Assembly: GCA_965153455.1 (NCBI GenBank)
Contig: OZ234500.1
Coordinates: 4,712,001-4,776,000 of the forward strand
DNA length: 64,000 bases
Source: Sphagnum compactum
Lineage: Eukaryota > Bryophyta > Sphagnopsida > Sphagnales
Direction: 5' to 3'
The notes below the pieces were generated by a model that saw nothing but the letters and a program-made list of their open reading frames with translations, did no database searches and was not told where the DNA came from. The position numbers were made by a program, and so were the translations under genes. Shown in pieces: positions 1-10,679 of the stretch; the first letter of the stretch is position 1; every line of letters begins with the position of its first letter.

Positions 1-992
1 ACCCTATATTTCATAAACTTGTTTTTGCATCATCTTTGGTGGCTAGAGGCTTGGTTGGGGGTGATGGGTGCTTGCTTAAATTCAATCTTGTCCATCCAAA
101 TTGGTGCATTCGTGGGTGCAGGTTCACTTTGCCCAATAGCACCATAGTTTGTCACATGTCCTTCACCCAAAAGTGCGGGCTTGTATTGTACAAAAGCTAA
201 AATATGGAAGGAGCCCTTCACACATTATTGGGTTGGTAGTCTGTTTTGACGAGTCTTAAAAATAGTGCCAATCAAAGTGACCCATTGAAAAAATATATAT
301 GAAAAAAAAAAACATTGAGCTTGGGGATGCACTCACAACTAATGAATTATAAATTGTGTATTATCTACCTCTAGACTAGCCCCCTAACCCTAAGCCCCTA
401 TCATTCATTGAAAATCACCATTGAAAATCTATTATTATTATTATCTTGGGCGGTGTTCATCTTGAGAACCAACCAGCCTTAAAATTGAGCCAGTGGAAAC
501 AACAAGAGATGTGGATGAACAAATGGTTTTTTGTTTATTCAAAATACATTTCATTGGAAGTCTAGGGCAACTTGTAATTTGTTGCATGCTTGAGGTTTGT
601 CAAAAGGAATCCTTTTTGTATGAAATTGAATAGGGATGTATTTTTTGGATATGGGTTTAAAAAATAGGCAAAGGACTTTTTCTAATAAAAAACCAACTAA
701 TGAATGAATTATCCCCAACAAGGAAGTATGTTCCAAGTAGTTTTTTTTTTTTTTTTTCGATTTTGTCACGTAACCACCCTGGCTATCATCCACAAGAGGA
801 ATTAGCCAAATTTGGCTACATGCTAGAGCAGAAAGTAAAAAGAATTAAGAGTCTTCCTATATTTTGGTGACATGTTAAAACCCATTGTCTTGAACCCATT
901 TTGGATTTCATTGGATGAACCCCATCCAGTCACCATCTATCCAAACTGGTGCATTTGTAAAGAGTGTTGGCTTCACTTTGTGGCCATACAGT

Positions 993-1014
993 AGGGTTTA
1001 GGGTTTAGGGTTTA
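993..1014 (+). repeat. Interstitial telomere-like TTTAGGG run
   Basis: Three consecutive copies of the Arabidopsis-type plant telomere heptamer TTTAGGG are visible. The run is too short to mark a chromosome end; it is a common interstitial motif in plant genomes. Confidence 0.8.
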
Positions 1015-1287
1015 ATCGAGTCTTAACATGGGTTTGTTGTTGGCCTTGCCTACCCGAAGCTTGGCAAGGATATATTGTGTTTAGATTCATTATAGAGTCT
1101 ATAGTAGCTTAAGGGATTTTTGAGGATTTTTGAAAGATGACATTTTTGCCGCTCGTGTTGAAACTTGAGATTAGTTACAGAGTTATAATATCGTGAAGGA
1201 TTTTGGTTTCTTTTAGAAGAAGATTAGGTATATATTTGCTTTGGTGAAATATTTAAGAGTTTCCTCAATGAGACGATTATTTGATAC

Positions 1288-1290
<3 letters not shown>

Positions 1291-1318
<28 letters not shown>

Positions 1319-1340
1319 TGTGTGTGTGTGTGTGTGTGTG
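1291..1340. repeat. Compound microsatellite (GA)n(TG)n
   Basis: About 13 GA dinucleotides run directly into about 11 TG dinucleotides with no interruption. Confidence 0.95.
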
Positions 1341-3729
1341 GACACATCCAGGGGAGATTCAGGTTGCATATTCTTGTAACTTATTCATAGAACTTGTTGC
1401 TCTTTCCACTCCTCTCCGATACAACTCACTTGTGTAATTTGCATGACAAATAGTTTTGACAAACAAACTGATTCTTTGGACAGAAGGAGAACACTGCACC
1501 AATTATTAGTAGCAAAAGATTGGGTAGGTCCAAAAGACATTAGAAAATATTCAGATATTCAATATATTATATATGTCCAACTTCTCTTCCTCACCTTTCC
1601 ACCCCCACCGCATTGACTTAACTTCTTTTCATGGTACCTGGGAAATTGTGAAGCTCGCAACTAACTCATTGTGAAAACCCATGTTGTGAATTATGAGCAC
1701 AAATGACGACATTGGAATTTGGTGTTACCCTACCCACCACCACAAGCTCTCTTTTCGTCTATTTATTTTATTATTGTGGTTTTCCCAAGGTGAAAGAATC
1801 AACTCCAAAAATTGGCATCTCGAAATGTCCAGACTAAAAATTGTATTGGGAATGAGCTCTTTTTGTAAAACACGAGTTTTGGAATCTCCTCTCTTATGCA
1901 CATACTACTAGCCTTTTGCCTCTGTTAATATGAACATTCTGATTATCAATTGCAGAGATAAATGCAAAATGAAACTCTTTAACTTGTTGTGGGTACTTCA
2001 AATACTCTCACCATCCATGAGCTTGAGTGGCCTCTTAGGAATCCCAGGGAGTTTACAAAAGCAATGGCAGACAATTGTCACAAATTTCAAAACCTTACAA
2101 GTCTGAATGAGAAGACTAAAAACACATTTGCACTTTTGGAAATCACTTTCACAGCAATAAGAGTTCTTGACGTTCACATGTAATTATTTGAGCTCGCAAA
2201 TAGAATCAACAAGATCATGTCAAAAAGATTTTGATCGATCTTGTTGATTGGTGCAAAATTGGTCATCGCTTACATGTTCAATAGAGGACAACAGAAAATA
2301 GTAAGAACTGAGCAACTTTACCAAAGCATCATCAAATTATGGGGATTCTCCATGAGCTCCAAGAGGCATATATATAATAGTAGACCCTTTGTTCGTTGGC
2401 TCAAGTGGGATGGATCATCTCATCCCCCACAGTATGGGAGGGTTAATGCGTAGTCACAAAACAAAACAAACACCTATCATAATATGTATGTATATATAAA
2501 TACTTCAAGCCTAGTGGAGTTAGTAACACGTGTCTACAAGTTTGGTGGAGGGTGGAATAGAAAGTTGCTATCCACGGACAAAAATCTTGCCAACCATGAA
2601 CATGAAAATGCAATAATACTTGACGACTGTGTCTGAGCTGCAATCAGAACTTGCCATGCACAAATCATTATACATCAGATGAAATGCACAGGGTTGAATC
2701 ACAAGCATCTCAAAGAACCAAATCTGAGCAATCTGTCTGGCAGGCAGGAGAGCCATGCCCATGAATTCAGGTGTTTGGTGGACAAGATTCAACATTAAAG
2801 GATGGGTGTGTGCCCCATTTCCTTTTGCAAAAGCTTTGATGCATGTTCTCCAATTATTGGACCTTCTTCTTTTGCTGACTCTTTTAATCCTTAAACACGT
2901 GATACGGTTGAAAATGGTTTAATCGTGAGAATTTAAGAATCTTACTATATTTTGGCAATCTGTTGGAACTTATTGTCTAAATATGGCAATTTCAGAAGTT
3001 TTTTTCCCCCAAATCTGACAATTTTTTTCACAAAAAGCCTTTGTTTGTGTGAGTGAATCACACTGGATTTTTTGTCAGCACCAAAGTGGCAAAATTTTGA
3101 CAAAGAAGGCAATGCTGGCAGAGTGTGGTTAAGAAGGAAAAGAGTAAGGGAGGATATAATACTTATATATACTATTTTCCAATCACCCATTTCTGATACT
3201 GTGGTCGGTAGGCATCCCCACTTGAATTCAACTACTTTGTGCACGATCGATGTGGGAAACAATATGTACTTTTAATGAATTATTTGGAGTAAAGATCATA
3301 GAACCGTATGAGCATCACCAAGATACAGATTTAGAATACCAAATGTTTGTGAGAAAGCTATGATCCAGAACTCTAAGGAGTTCATCATGGGCAACATTAG
3401 ATAGACACCCACCAACTAGAACTTCCGAGGAATCCATTTTTACAATGAGCCTTCTGCATGTGTGGGAGTGACATATTTGATGCAAGGGGGAGCTTGAACA
3501 CACAACAAAATGGCTTAAACTTTAAAACCAAATGTTGTACTAGTATAGGGGTGTTCGACCTCTGTGTCATGAAGGGTATGTGCAATGTTGTCAAAAAAAC
3601 CAGACCAGGGGGCTGGTCCTTTGCACTGAGATATGGTATGTGTTTTTCTGATACCTGTTCATTAGCATACTCTTCTGTTATGAGTTGTAACACCCTGATA
3701 TACACATCAACCTAAACCCTAAAAAATTT

Positions 3730-4470
3730 CAATTTCTCCTTAGTATGTGGTATGAGGCTTGCACAACATGATTTTTTTGTAAACCCTACATTTTTCAATT
3801 TCTCCTTAGTATGGTATGAAGCTTGCACAACATGATTTTTTTTGTAAACCCTAAATTTTTCAATTTCTCCTTAGTATGATATGAAGCTTGCACAGCATGA
3901 TTTTTTTTGTAAACCCTATTTTTTCAATTTCTCCTTAGTATGGTATGAAGCTTGCACAACATGATTATTTTGTAAACCCTAAATTTCTCAATTTCTCCTT
4001 AGTATGATATGAAGCTTGCACAGCATGATTTTTTTGTAAACCCTAATTTTTTCAATTTCTCCCTAGTATGATATGAAGCTTGCACAACATGATTTTTTTT
4101 GTAAACCCTAAATTTTTCAATCTCTACTTAGTATGATATGAAGCTTGCACAACATGATTTTTTTGTAAACCCTACTTTTTCCAATTTCTCCTTAGTATGA
4201 TATGAAGCTTGCACAGCATGATTTTTTTGTAAACCCTACTTTTTCCAATTTCTCCCTAGAATGGTATGAAGCTTGAACAACATGATTTTTTTATAAACCC
4301 TATATTTTTCAATGTCTACTTAGTATGATATGAAGCTTGCACAGCATGATTTTTTTGTAAACCCTACTTTTTCCAATTTCTCCTTAGTATGGTATGAAGC
4401 TTGCACAACATGATTGTTTTGTAAACCCTCATTTTTTCAATTTCTCCTTACTATGGTATGAAGCTTTCAA
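3730..4470. repeat. Tandem array, 12 units of 63-65 bp
   Basis: The motif GAAGCTTGCACAACATGA recurs at intervals of 63-65 bp from about 3757 to 4462. Each unit also carries a T-run, GTAAACCCT and TCAATTTCTCCTTAGTATG. Units differ at a diagnostic position, CACAGC versus CACAAC, in a partly alternating order. The first and last units are more diverged, as usual for array edges. The embedded AAACCCT resembles a telomere repeat. No coding potential is seen. Confidence 0.93.
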
Positions 4471-4909
4471 TACATCTCAAATGGGAGGTTGCATATTTGT
4501 CTGCAATAATATTGTAACATTGTCAAAAAATATTTGCAACAAACACACAGCCCAATGGGTAATCATTATTAGAATTCTTGGTTTTTCAAATGGTCCAAGT
4601 TGACAAATAGGTCTTTCTTGACTAGTGAATATGTACATTTTCACTATAAATTAAGGGCTTCAATGACAGATGTATATTTTGACTAATCAACTTGGTTGAA
4701 ATTACCTATTTGACTATTTGTCAATTTGAACATCCAGTCAAATTAGACAAAAAATTGACCATCTTGGTCTAAATGGCCAACATGACATTTAGTCAAGTTG
4801 GACAAAAACAAATGACACCTTTAGTCAAAATGGCCAATGGGGTTTTAATCAAATTTAGAACATTTAATCAAGATGGCCAATGTTATTGTAGTCAAATGGA
4901 ACATCGTAC

Positions 4910-5340
4910 CTACCTATCTACCATATCTACAACATACCTATTAACCTAGGTAGCTTCTAAGTACTACCTACCTACCATCCTATAATGTACCTACATAATA
5001 CCTGACATTTTTCCTTACCCACTTGCCTGCCTGCCTACCGACACATTGACCTAGGTAGCTTCCTCTATATACTACCTACCTATATATCGACCTAGGTAGC
5101 CATTTTTAGGTATTATATACCTACTTACATATCAACCTAGGTAACCTCCTCTAGTATTACCTACCTATTACCTTAAGCCTACAACCTAACTACTTATGAT
5201 AATTTAACCTCCTTAATATATGCCAACCTTCATATTTACCAACCTACCTACCTACCCACCCACCTACTAGCTTACCCACGCACCTATTACAAATTACCTA
5301 CCAATTACCTACCTCCTACAACATACCTACCTACGTACAT
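4910..5340. repeat. CCTA/CTAC-rich simple repeat inside TIR element
   Basis: ACCTACCTACCT-type tetranucleotide repeats, interrupted by AACCTAGGTAGC and similar variants, fill this stretch. The homologous position in copy 2 (about 9925-10165 and 10405-10440) carries the same kind of repeat, so it is part of the element. Confidence 0.85.
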
Positions 5341-5414
5341 TGTAGTCTTGTAATGATGTGTCGAAATAAACATGTGAAATAAAAAACTTGACAAACGTTG
5401 AACACCTTTTCATG

Positions 5415-5475
5415 GTGTGGTCCATTAATTTAGGATGTGGTTTATCATTCAAGAGGTTAAAGGTTCAATTCCTAA
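5415..5475 (+). other. tRNA/SINE-like segment with A- and B-box-like sequences
   Basis: Within the TIR element, TGGTCCATTAATTTAGGAT resembles a tRNA D-arm/A box and, about 43 bases later, GGTTCAATTCC resembles a T-arm/B box. The intervening bases fit an anticodon-arm spacing. The homologous stretch in copy 2 lies at 10242-10298 with GGTTCAATTCT. This is a resemblance to tRNA-derived SINE heads, not an intact tRNA: no clear acceptor stem pairs around it. Confidence 0.4.
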
Positions 5476-5859
5476 TACTTGTAACCTATGTACATGCTTA
5501 GTGGGTTAAAATAAGTAGGTTAGGCTAGGCTAAGCTAAGCTACCACCTACCTCCCTACATTTTTACGACGTGATTACAAATTATTTTTACAATTAATTTT
5601 TTAATAAATTATTTAAATCATTTGACCAATCAAATGGTCCTTATTCTACCAGTCAAAAAAACCACCTCAATCACACTGGACATGTTAAAATTGATTTGTC
5701 CAAAATGACAAGGTGGTCTTTTTGACCCGTATCCAAACTTGGTGTTTTTACCAAAATTCCCTATTTGAAAAACCAAGAATTCTAATAGTAAATTGAGATT
5801 ACAAAAACATTGCAAGCACTTTGAAAAATTAGACTAGACTTTGTAGTTTAGAGCATGAT

Positions 5860-8570
5860 GTTGACCCTTAGATATTGTTATACATATGTCATCAATCAAC
5901 AATGATTGTTTCAATTTCATCTCTTGTGTGATTTTTTTTGTGAAGCAAACTTGATTGTTACAACATTGCACATGGTGCATTCATCTTGGAATCTTGCGTG
6001 TTTTTATTAAAAGTGTGATTTTTTTCATGAGAGTAAACAACTTTGTGGCAATGCACACATCACATTCATATTGGAATCTCATGTGTTTTTTTGTGAAAAT
6101 TTGTTTTTTGTGTGATAGTAAATAGTTTCAACAATGCACACATTGCACCTAGTTGCTATGATGATGCACCCTAATTACTATGGCAATGCACAAAATGCAC
6201 CTAGTTATTACAATGATGCACCTTAGGTATTGCAATAATGCACGGAACACATCTAGATGTCACGCAATGTACATATTGTAATTAACATCTTGGTCTTTAC
6301 ACACAATACACCATAACACCTAGCACCTATGATGATGCACCCCACAATGATTATGCACCCCATTGTAATCATGTACTTGCATTTTGTGTGCATAAGTTTT
6401 CACACCTTCTATGGACCAGCCTTTGTGAGAACCCCTGAATTAATCTATTTTTCTAAGCATTCGCCAAAAGAAAATGACATCATATTTTATTTTGTTGGGC
6501 ACAATGATGTGGGTACTATTGTAGTTGAAAATTGTTCATATATTAACCAAAATACATTTGGGTCTTTAAATTATTCATACAACACTATTTACAAGTTCAC
6601 TATTGGAGATGCTCTTAATCCAATGTTGCCTTAGGTGAACCTCCAACACCCATGTTAACACCAAGGTAAAATTCCCAAAATCCATTATATGCCAATTATT
6701 TTTAAATATTAGCAATATGCCATGGTAAAACTAAAGCAATGTATCTAAGTTCAAATTTAACATTTTTGGGGCTTAATATGGATTTTAAGAATAAGGTTTT
6801 TTTCTAAAATTTTCAAGTAGGTGCACTACCAAGGATCCCTAACATTATTTAGTATTAAATTAAACTAGATCCTAGGTGGGATATTGTAGCACTTTTACAA
6901 AAGTCTAGCACACAAATGGCAACTTAGGAAGTGTTTAGGTCTAGATGTGGCTAGTTTAATTGTTTCTATTTCAAAAAATGAAAAAACCCTTGAAAATAAT
7001 CTTTTTCATGTTTTTTTACATTTTCTAAAAAAACATTTGTCAATTCCACCTTAGAAAATACACTAATTCAGAATCTTCAATAAAAAATATGAAGGTACTA
7101 ATGTGGGTGCTAATTCACCCTGATTATCAAGTGACAAGCACAATGTATCGAAAATTGAAAGGAACAAACTTTCAAAACATTTAAAATAATAGAATTTGAC
7201 ATTAAAAGATAAGAATTGTTTGTTTTAAGTAATAAGAATTGAATCAAAACTTGGTCTAATTTTCAAAATCAAAAAAAGAATTGAAACTTGGTTTTATTTC
7301 CTTAAAAAATTGGGCCAAAAACTAGGTTCTTGATTATATTTAGGTGTCAAACTAAAACTAAAATCAAAACCAATTTGTTTAATAAAAAAATTGAAAAAAA
7401 AATTAGAATTGGGGGTTAATTGGAAAATAATTGTTGGTTTTGGTTCGGGCACTACTACAAAACATGTCACCATTCCATTACACAATCCACTTGAATGGGG
7501 ACAATTTTGTAATAGTGGTGGAACATAAAAATGGGAGTGCAAAAAAACCTAAATTCTAACCTTATGATCTTGAATTAGCCCTTATTCAATTCATAGCCTC
7601 AATTTTTTTGGTAAACAATTTTTACACATTTGCTCATTATCAAAAGGAACTTTAATCACAAATTATCCTTGTTTTATGCACATTAGTTCCATGGACTACA
7701 TGGCCAATGAACAAATCTATTATCTTAAACAAGACATTTAGACCAACCACAAAACATGTTTATTTTGCATATCTAGGTGGACAAAATCTCTTCAAACTTC
7801 CTCTCTTGAACTATCCTTGTCTTACTTAAACATCAATATGATAACATTGTGTTATTCACAACCCAAAATTTCCTATGGGATCTTCTCAAGAAGTTTAAAC
7901 AAAAAACATTTCATTCACTTATAACCACTAAGAATGTCCCTATTTGCCCAATCACAAAAGCAAAACAAATCCTTTCTTAAAGTTTCCAAACTTGGGCATC
8001 ACTTCCCCACAATTTTTTTATATTAAAATCCCCTCCCCATATCCCAACTTTGAAAGATTGATGTCATTCAAACAAGTTCATTAATTTTCTACAATATTTC
8101 CTCATCTCCACATTAGGATTGATATTCTATTCATGTTTTTAAACTCGGACTAGCTATTAACTAAACTTTAAAATGTAGAGGAAGAAAACTGGAGTAAGGG
8201 AAAGTACCTAGTCCAAGAACATAGATTGTGGGCATTCTTCCCATATAATCTTACACAACTTTTAGAAAACATGATTACAACTTCAACCTCTACTGCCTTT
8301 CTACATGTTTATTCCTTGAAACCATAATTCCAAAACAAAATAAAGTTTAAAAATTGCTTATTTGTCAATTAGTTGTTCTCCTTTTTTATCATGGGCTCTA
8401 CATCTGAAGCTATTCACCAACATTCCCTCTTTGAACCACCATCACCAAAACTCTTCAAAAGTTTCAAAACAAAAATAGTTCAAATCCATCACCTAAACAT
8501 AACTCCACATGATTGACACGACACACCAACCATCACCATTAACATATAGTAAAAATCGCACAAACACACC
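5860..8570. other. AT-rich intergenic DNA, no gene recognised
   Basis: No frame resembling a known protein is present. Around 6126-6350 the sequence repeats ATGCACCTAGTTATTACAAT-like units imperfectly. The 6329-6634 and 7294-7542 frames look like chance ORFs in AT-rich DNA. Confidence 0.55.
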
Positions 8571-8752
8571 CCATGTCCCATGTTCGAATGTCCCATGTCC
8601 ACTTTTCATACATGCCCCCTGCCCATGCCATGTGTCGAAATGTCCCATGTTCAAGTTTCATACATGTTCATACGTATCCCATGCCCATGCCCCACGTCTA
8701 AGTTTCATACATGTTCATACATGTCCCATGTTCATGCCCCATATCCAAACAG
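8570..8752. repeat. Imperfect minisatellite built on CATGTCCCATGTTCA
   Basis: CATGTCCCATGTTCAAGTTT and CATACATGTTCATA segments recur three to four times with small changes. The stretch directly abuts the left end of TIR element copy 2. Confidence 0.75.
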
Positions 8753-8757
8753 TATTA

Positions 8758-10678
8758 AAAATTTTGGTTTTTCAAATGGTTAAAATTTACCGATTAATTT
8801 TTTATTATTAATGAACACGTCCATTTTTTACGCACCCCCAAATTCATCAAGGGACCCAAAGGTGGGTCCAAGATTGAAACAATGGAAAAAAAAAAGAGTT
8901 AGGCATTTTCCCTAACTCACAGCATTTCGGAGGTAGGAGGGTGTGTTGGAGTTCCGGGATGGGACTAAAACGGACTCATAAGCAAAAGTTTCGGATGAGA
9001 TCAACTTGCACAACCAAAAAAGAGGGCTGTTAGTGCAAGTTGAATGGAAATGGTGCGGCAGACTTAGTAAGGACAACCTCAAGCACAAGCTTTACATGGC
9101 CCGCAACCTTTGGGAGGAGGCACCACTCTTCTCCCTATAGTATACTTTGTGCCTCTTCACGGGGACTACATCCAAATGTCACTTTTCCCCGAGACTCCCA
9201 AGCGGGAGTCCCAAAACTAGGACTTTTGTTGTTTCAAAAATTTGGACATTCATATCTTTTTCAAATCAAGTCTTTTTTGAAATTCCGAGGGCAATATCTT
9301 ATAGCCCTTGAAAATATCTTTCCAATGGTGTATAACACGTTCCAATTGGACTTCATTTGACCCCTGCTTTCAAGGAATTTGTGGTCTAGAGTCAAATTCT
9401 CATTTTGACTCCAATTTGACTCCCGCCCCTTCTTCTAATCATAACTCATACAAATCAGGTTTAAATGAATAATTTGAGGGCATTCTAAGCATCTATGCTT
9501 CAAATCTGTTTAATGGTATCCTAAGGGCCCAATTTGGTGTTTGTTTACTTTTCCAACTAAAGCTTTGAACATTCGCAACTCCCGCACGAGTGCAACTCCC
9601 AAAGTGGGAGTGTCCTTGGGAATCATTGGGTTTCATCCCTTGCATTCTCCTTCATTTGTGATTCATGGGCCCTTGCACTTCACATTTTGTTATGAACCCA
9701 ATGTTAAGGTTGCAATAATTTTTACTAGAGGCCTAAAACATGTATTTTTTGACCAATCAACTTGATTAGAGAGACTTATTTAATCAATACATGTAGTCAA
9801 GTTAAACAACCTTGATCAAAATGATCATTGGGTTTTAATCAAATGAAACATCTAGTCAAATTGAACATAAGATATAAACACCATTAGTCAAAATGATCAA
9901 TGTCTTCTAATCAAATGGGACATCTTATGCCTATTACATACTTAGCTCTTATTTCCCACCTACAATTGTACAATTTATTTATCTACCAACCCACCCACCT
10001 ACTTGCATATTGCTACCTTACCTACCTAAATGTCATACCTACTTACGTACCTATCCACCCATTAATAACCTACCTACATATTAAATACCTACCTACCTAT
10101 CTACCCACCCACCTTCTTATCTATTTACCCACCCACCTACTTCCTATAACCTACCTATCTATATAATTCATAGTCTTGTAATGATGTGTCAAAATAAGCA
10201 TGTGAAATAAAAGACTTGATAAAATTAAAACTTGTTGATGATGTGATCCATTAGTTAAGAACTTGATTTATCATTGGGAAGGTCAAAGGTTCAATTCTTA
10301 ATATTTATAACCTATGTACATGTTTAAAAAGCTAAACTAAGTAAATCAAATAGGTTATACTAGGTTAAGTTAAAGTAGGATAGGCTACGGTAGAATAGGC
10401 TACCACCTACATATCACATTTTTACAACCTACCTACCTATCACAATTTTATTTTAATAACAATGTAAGAAAATAAATTATTCAAATATGGATAAATTTTT
10501 GACTAAATAAATAGTCCATTGTTCGCCAATCAAAATGATTGATCGAATGATCTCTACTAATAAAAAAGATCACTCCAATCACAACAAACATGTCCAGAAT
10601 GATGGAATGATTCTTTTAACACTTGTACAAATTGAATATTTTTGGACTAGGTTTGTGAATAAAAGAAGTCAAGAATTC
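8758..10678. mobile_element. Non-autonomous TIR element, copy 2, interrupted by a solo LTR
   Basis: The left end (AAAATTTTGGTTTTTCAAAT) and diverged right end (reverse complement GAATTCTTGACTTC) align with the termini of copy 1. The interior from 9723 onward aligns with 4640-5782, including the CCTA repeat and the tRNA-like stretch. TTA flanks both ends (8755-8757 and 10679-10681). An 890-bp solo LTR plus a 5-bp duplication sits inside. Without it the element is about 1026 bp and aligns continuously with copy 1 across the junction. Confidence 0.75.
8828..9717 (-). mobile_element. Solo LTR, family copy A (890 bp, TSD ATTTT)
   Basis: On the minus strand it begins TATTGCAACCTTAACATTGG and ends near GGGGGTGCGTAA, aligning along its length with the solo LTR at 23634-24546. 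A perfect 5-bp duplication ATTTT flanks it (8823-8827 and 9718-9722). A TATA-like TATACTATAG lies at 9131-9145 (complement strand). No protein-coding domain, primer-binding site or second LTR is adjacent, so it is a recombination remnant. It lies inside TIR element copy 2. The terminal TG has decayed to TA. Confidence 0.85.
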
Positions 10679-10679
10679 T

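Larger units (their letters stand above)
1..3720. other. AT-rich intergenic DNA, no gene recognised
   Basis: No open frame here exceeds about 105 codons and none resembles a known family. The stretch holds a short telomere-like run of three TTTAGGG units near 993-1014 and a compound GA/TG microsatellite at 1291-1340. The remainder is low-complexity intergenic sequence with long A and T runs. The apparent ORFs near 2945-3262 and 3397-3705 overlap one another on both strands, as expected of chance frames. Confidence 0.6.
4572..5782. mobile_element. Non-autonomous TIR element, copy 1 (1211 bp)
   Basis: The two ends are inverted repeats: the left end reads GAATTCTTGGTTTTTCAAAT and the reverse complement of the right end matches it over at least 20 bases. 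Both ends are flanked by TA (4570-4571 and 5783-5784), suggesting a TA-type target duplication. The interior has short repeats of the form AGTCAAATGGAACAT, a CCTA-rich microsatellite at about 4910-5340, and a tRNA-like stretch with a box-B sequence. There is no transposase frame. A homologous copy lies at 8758-10678. Superfamily is undecided: TA suggests Tc1/mariner, while TTA in the second copy would fit PIF/Harbinger. Confidence 0.8.

Noticed and set aside
3730-4470. Regular array that could be mistaken for a CRISPR locus
   Set aside because: The whole 63-65 bp unit is repeated, with no unique spacers, and the setting is eukaryotic. It is a tandem satellite.
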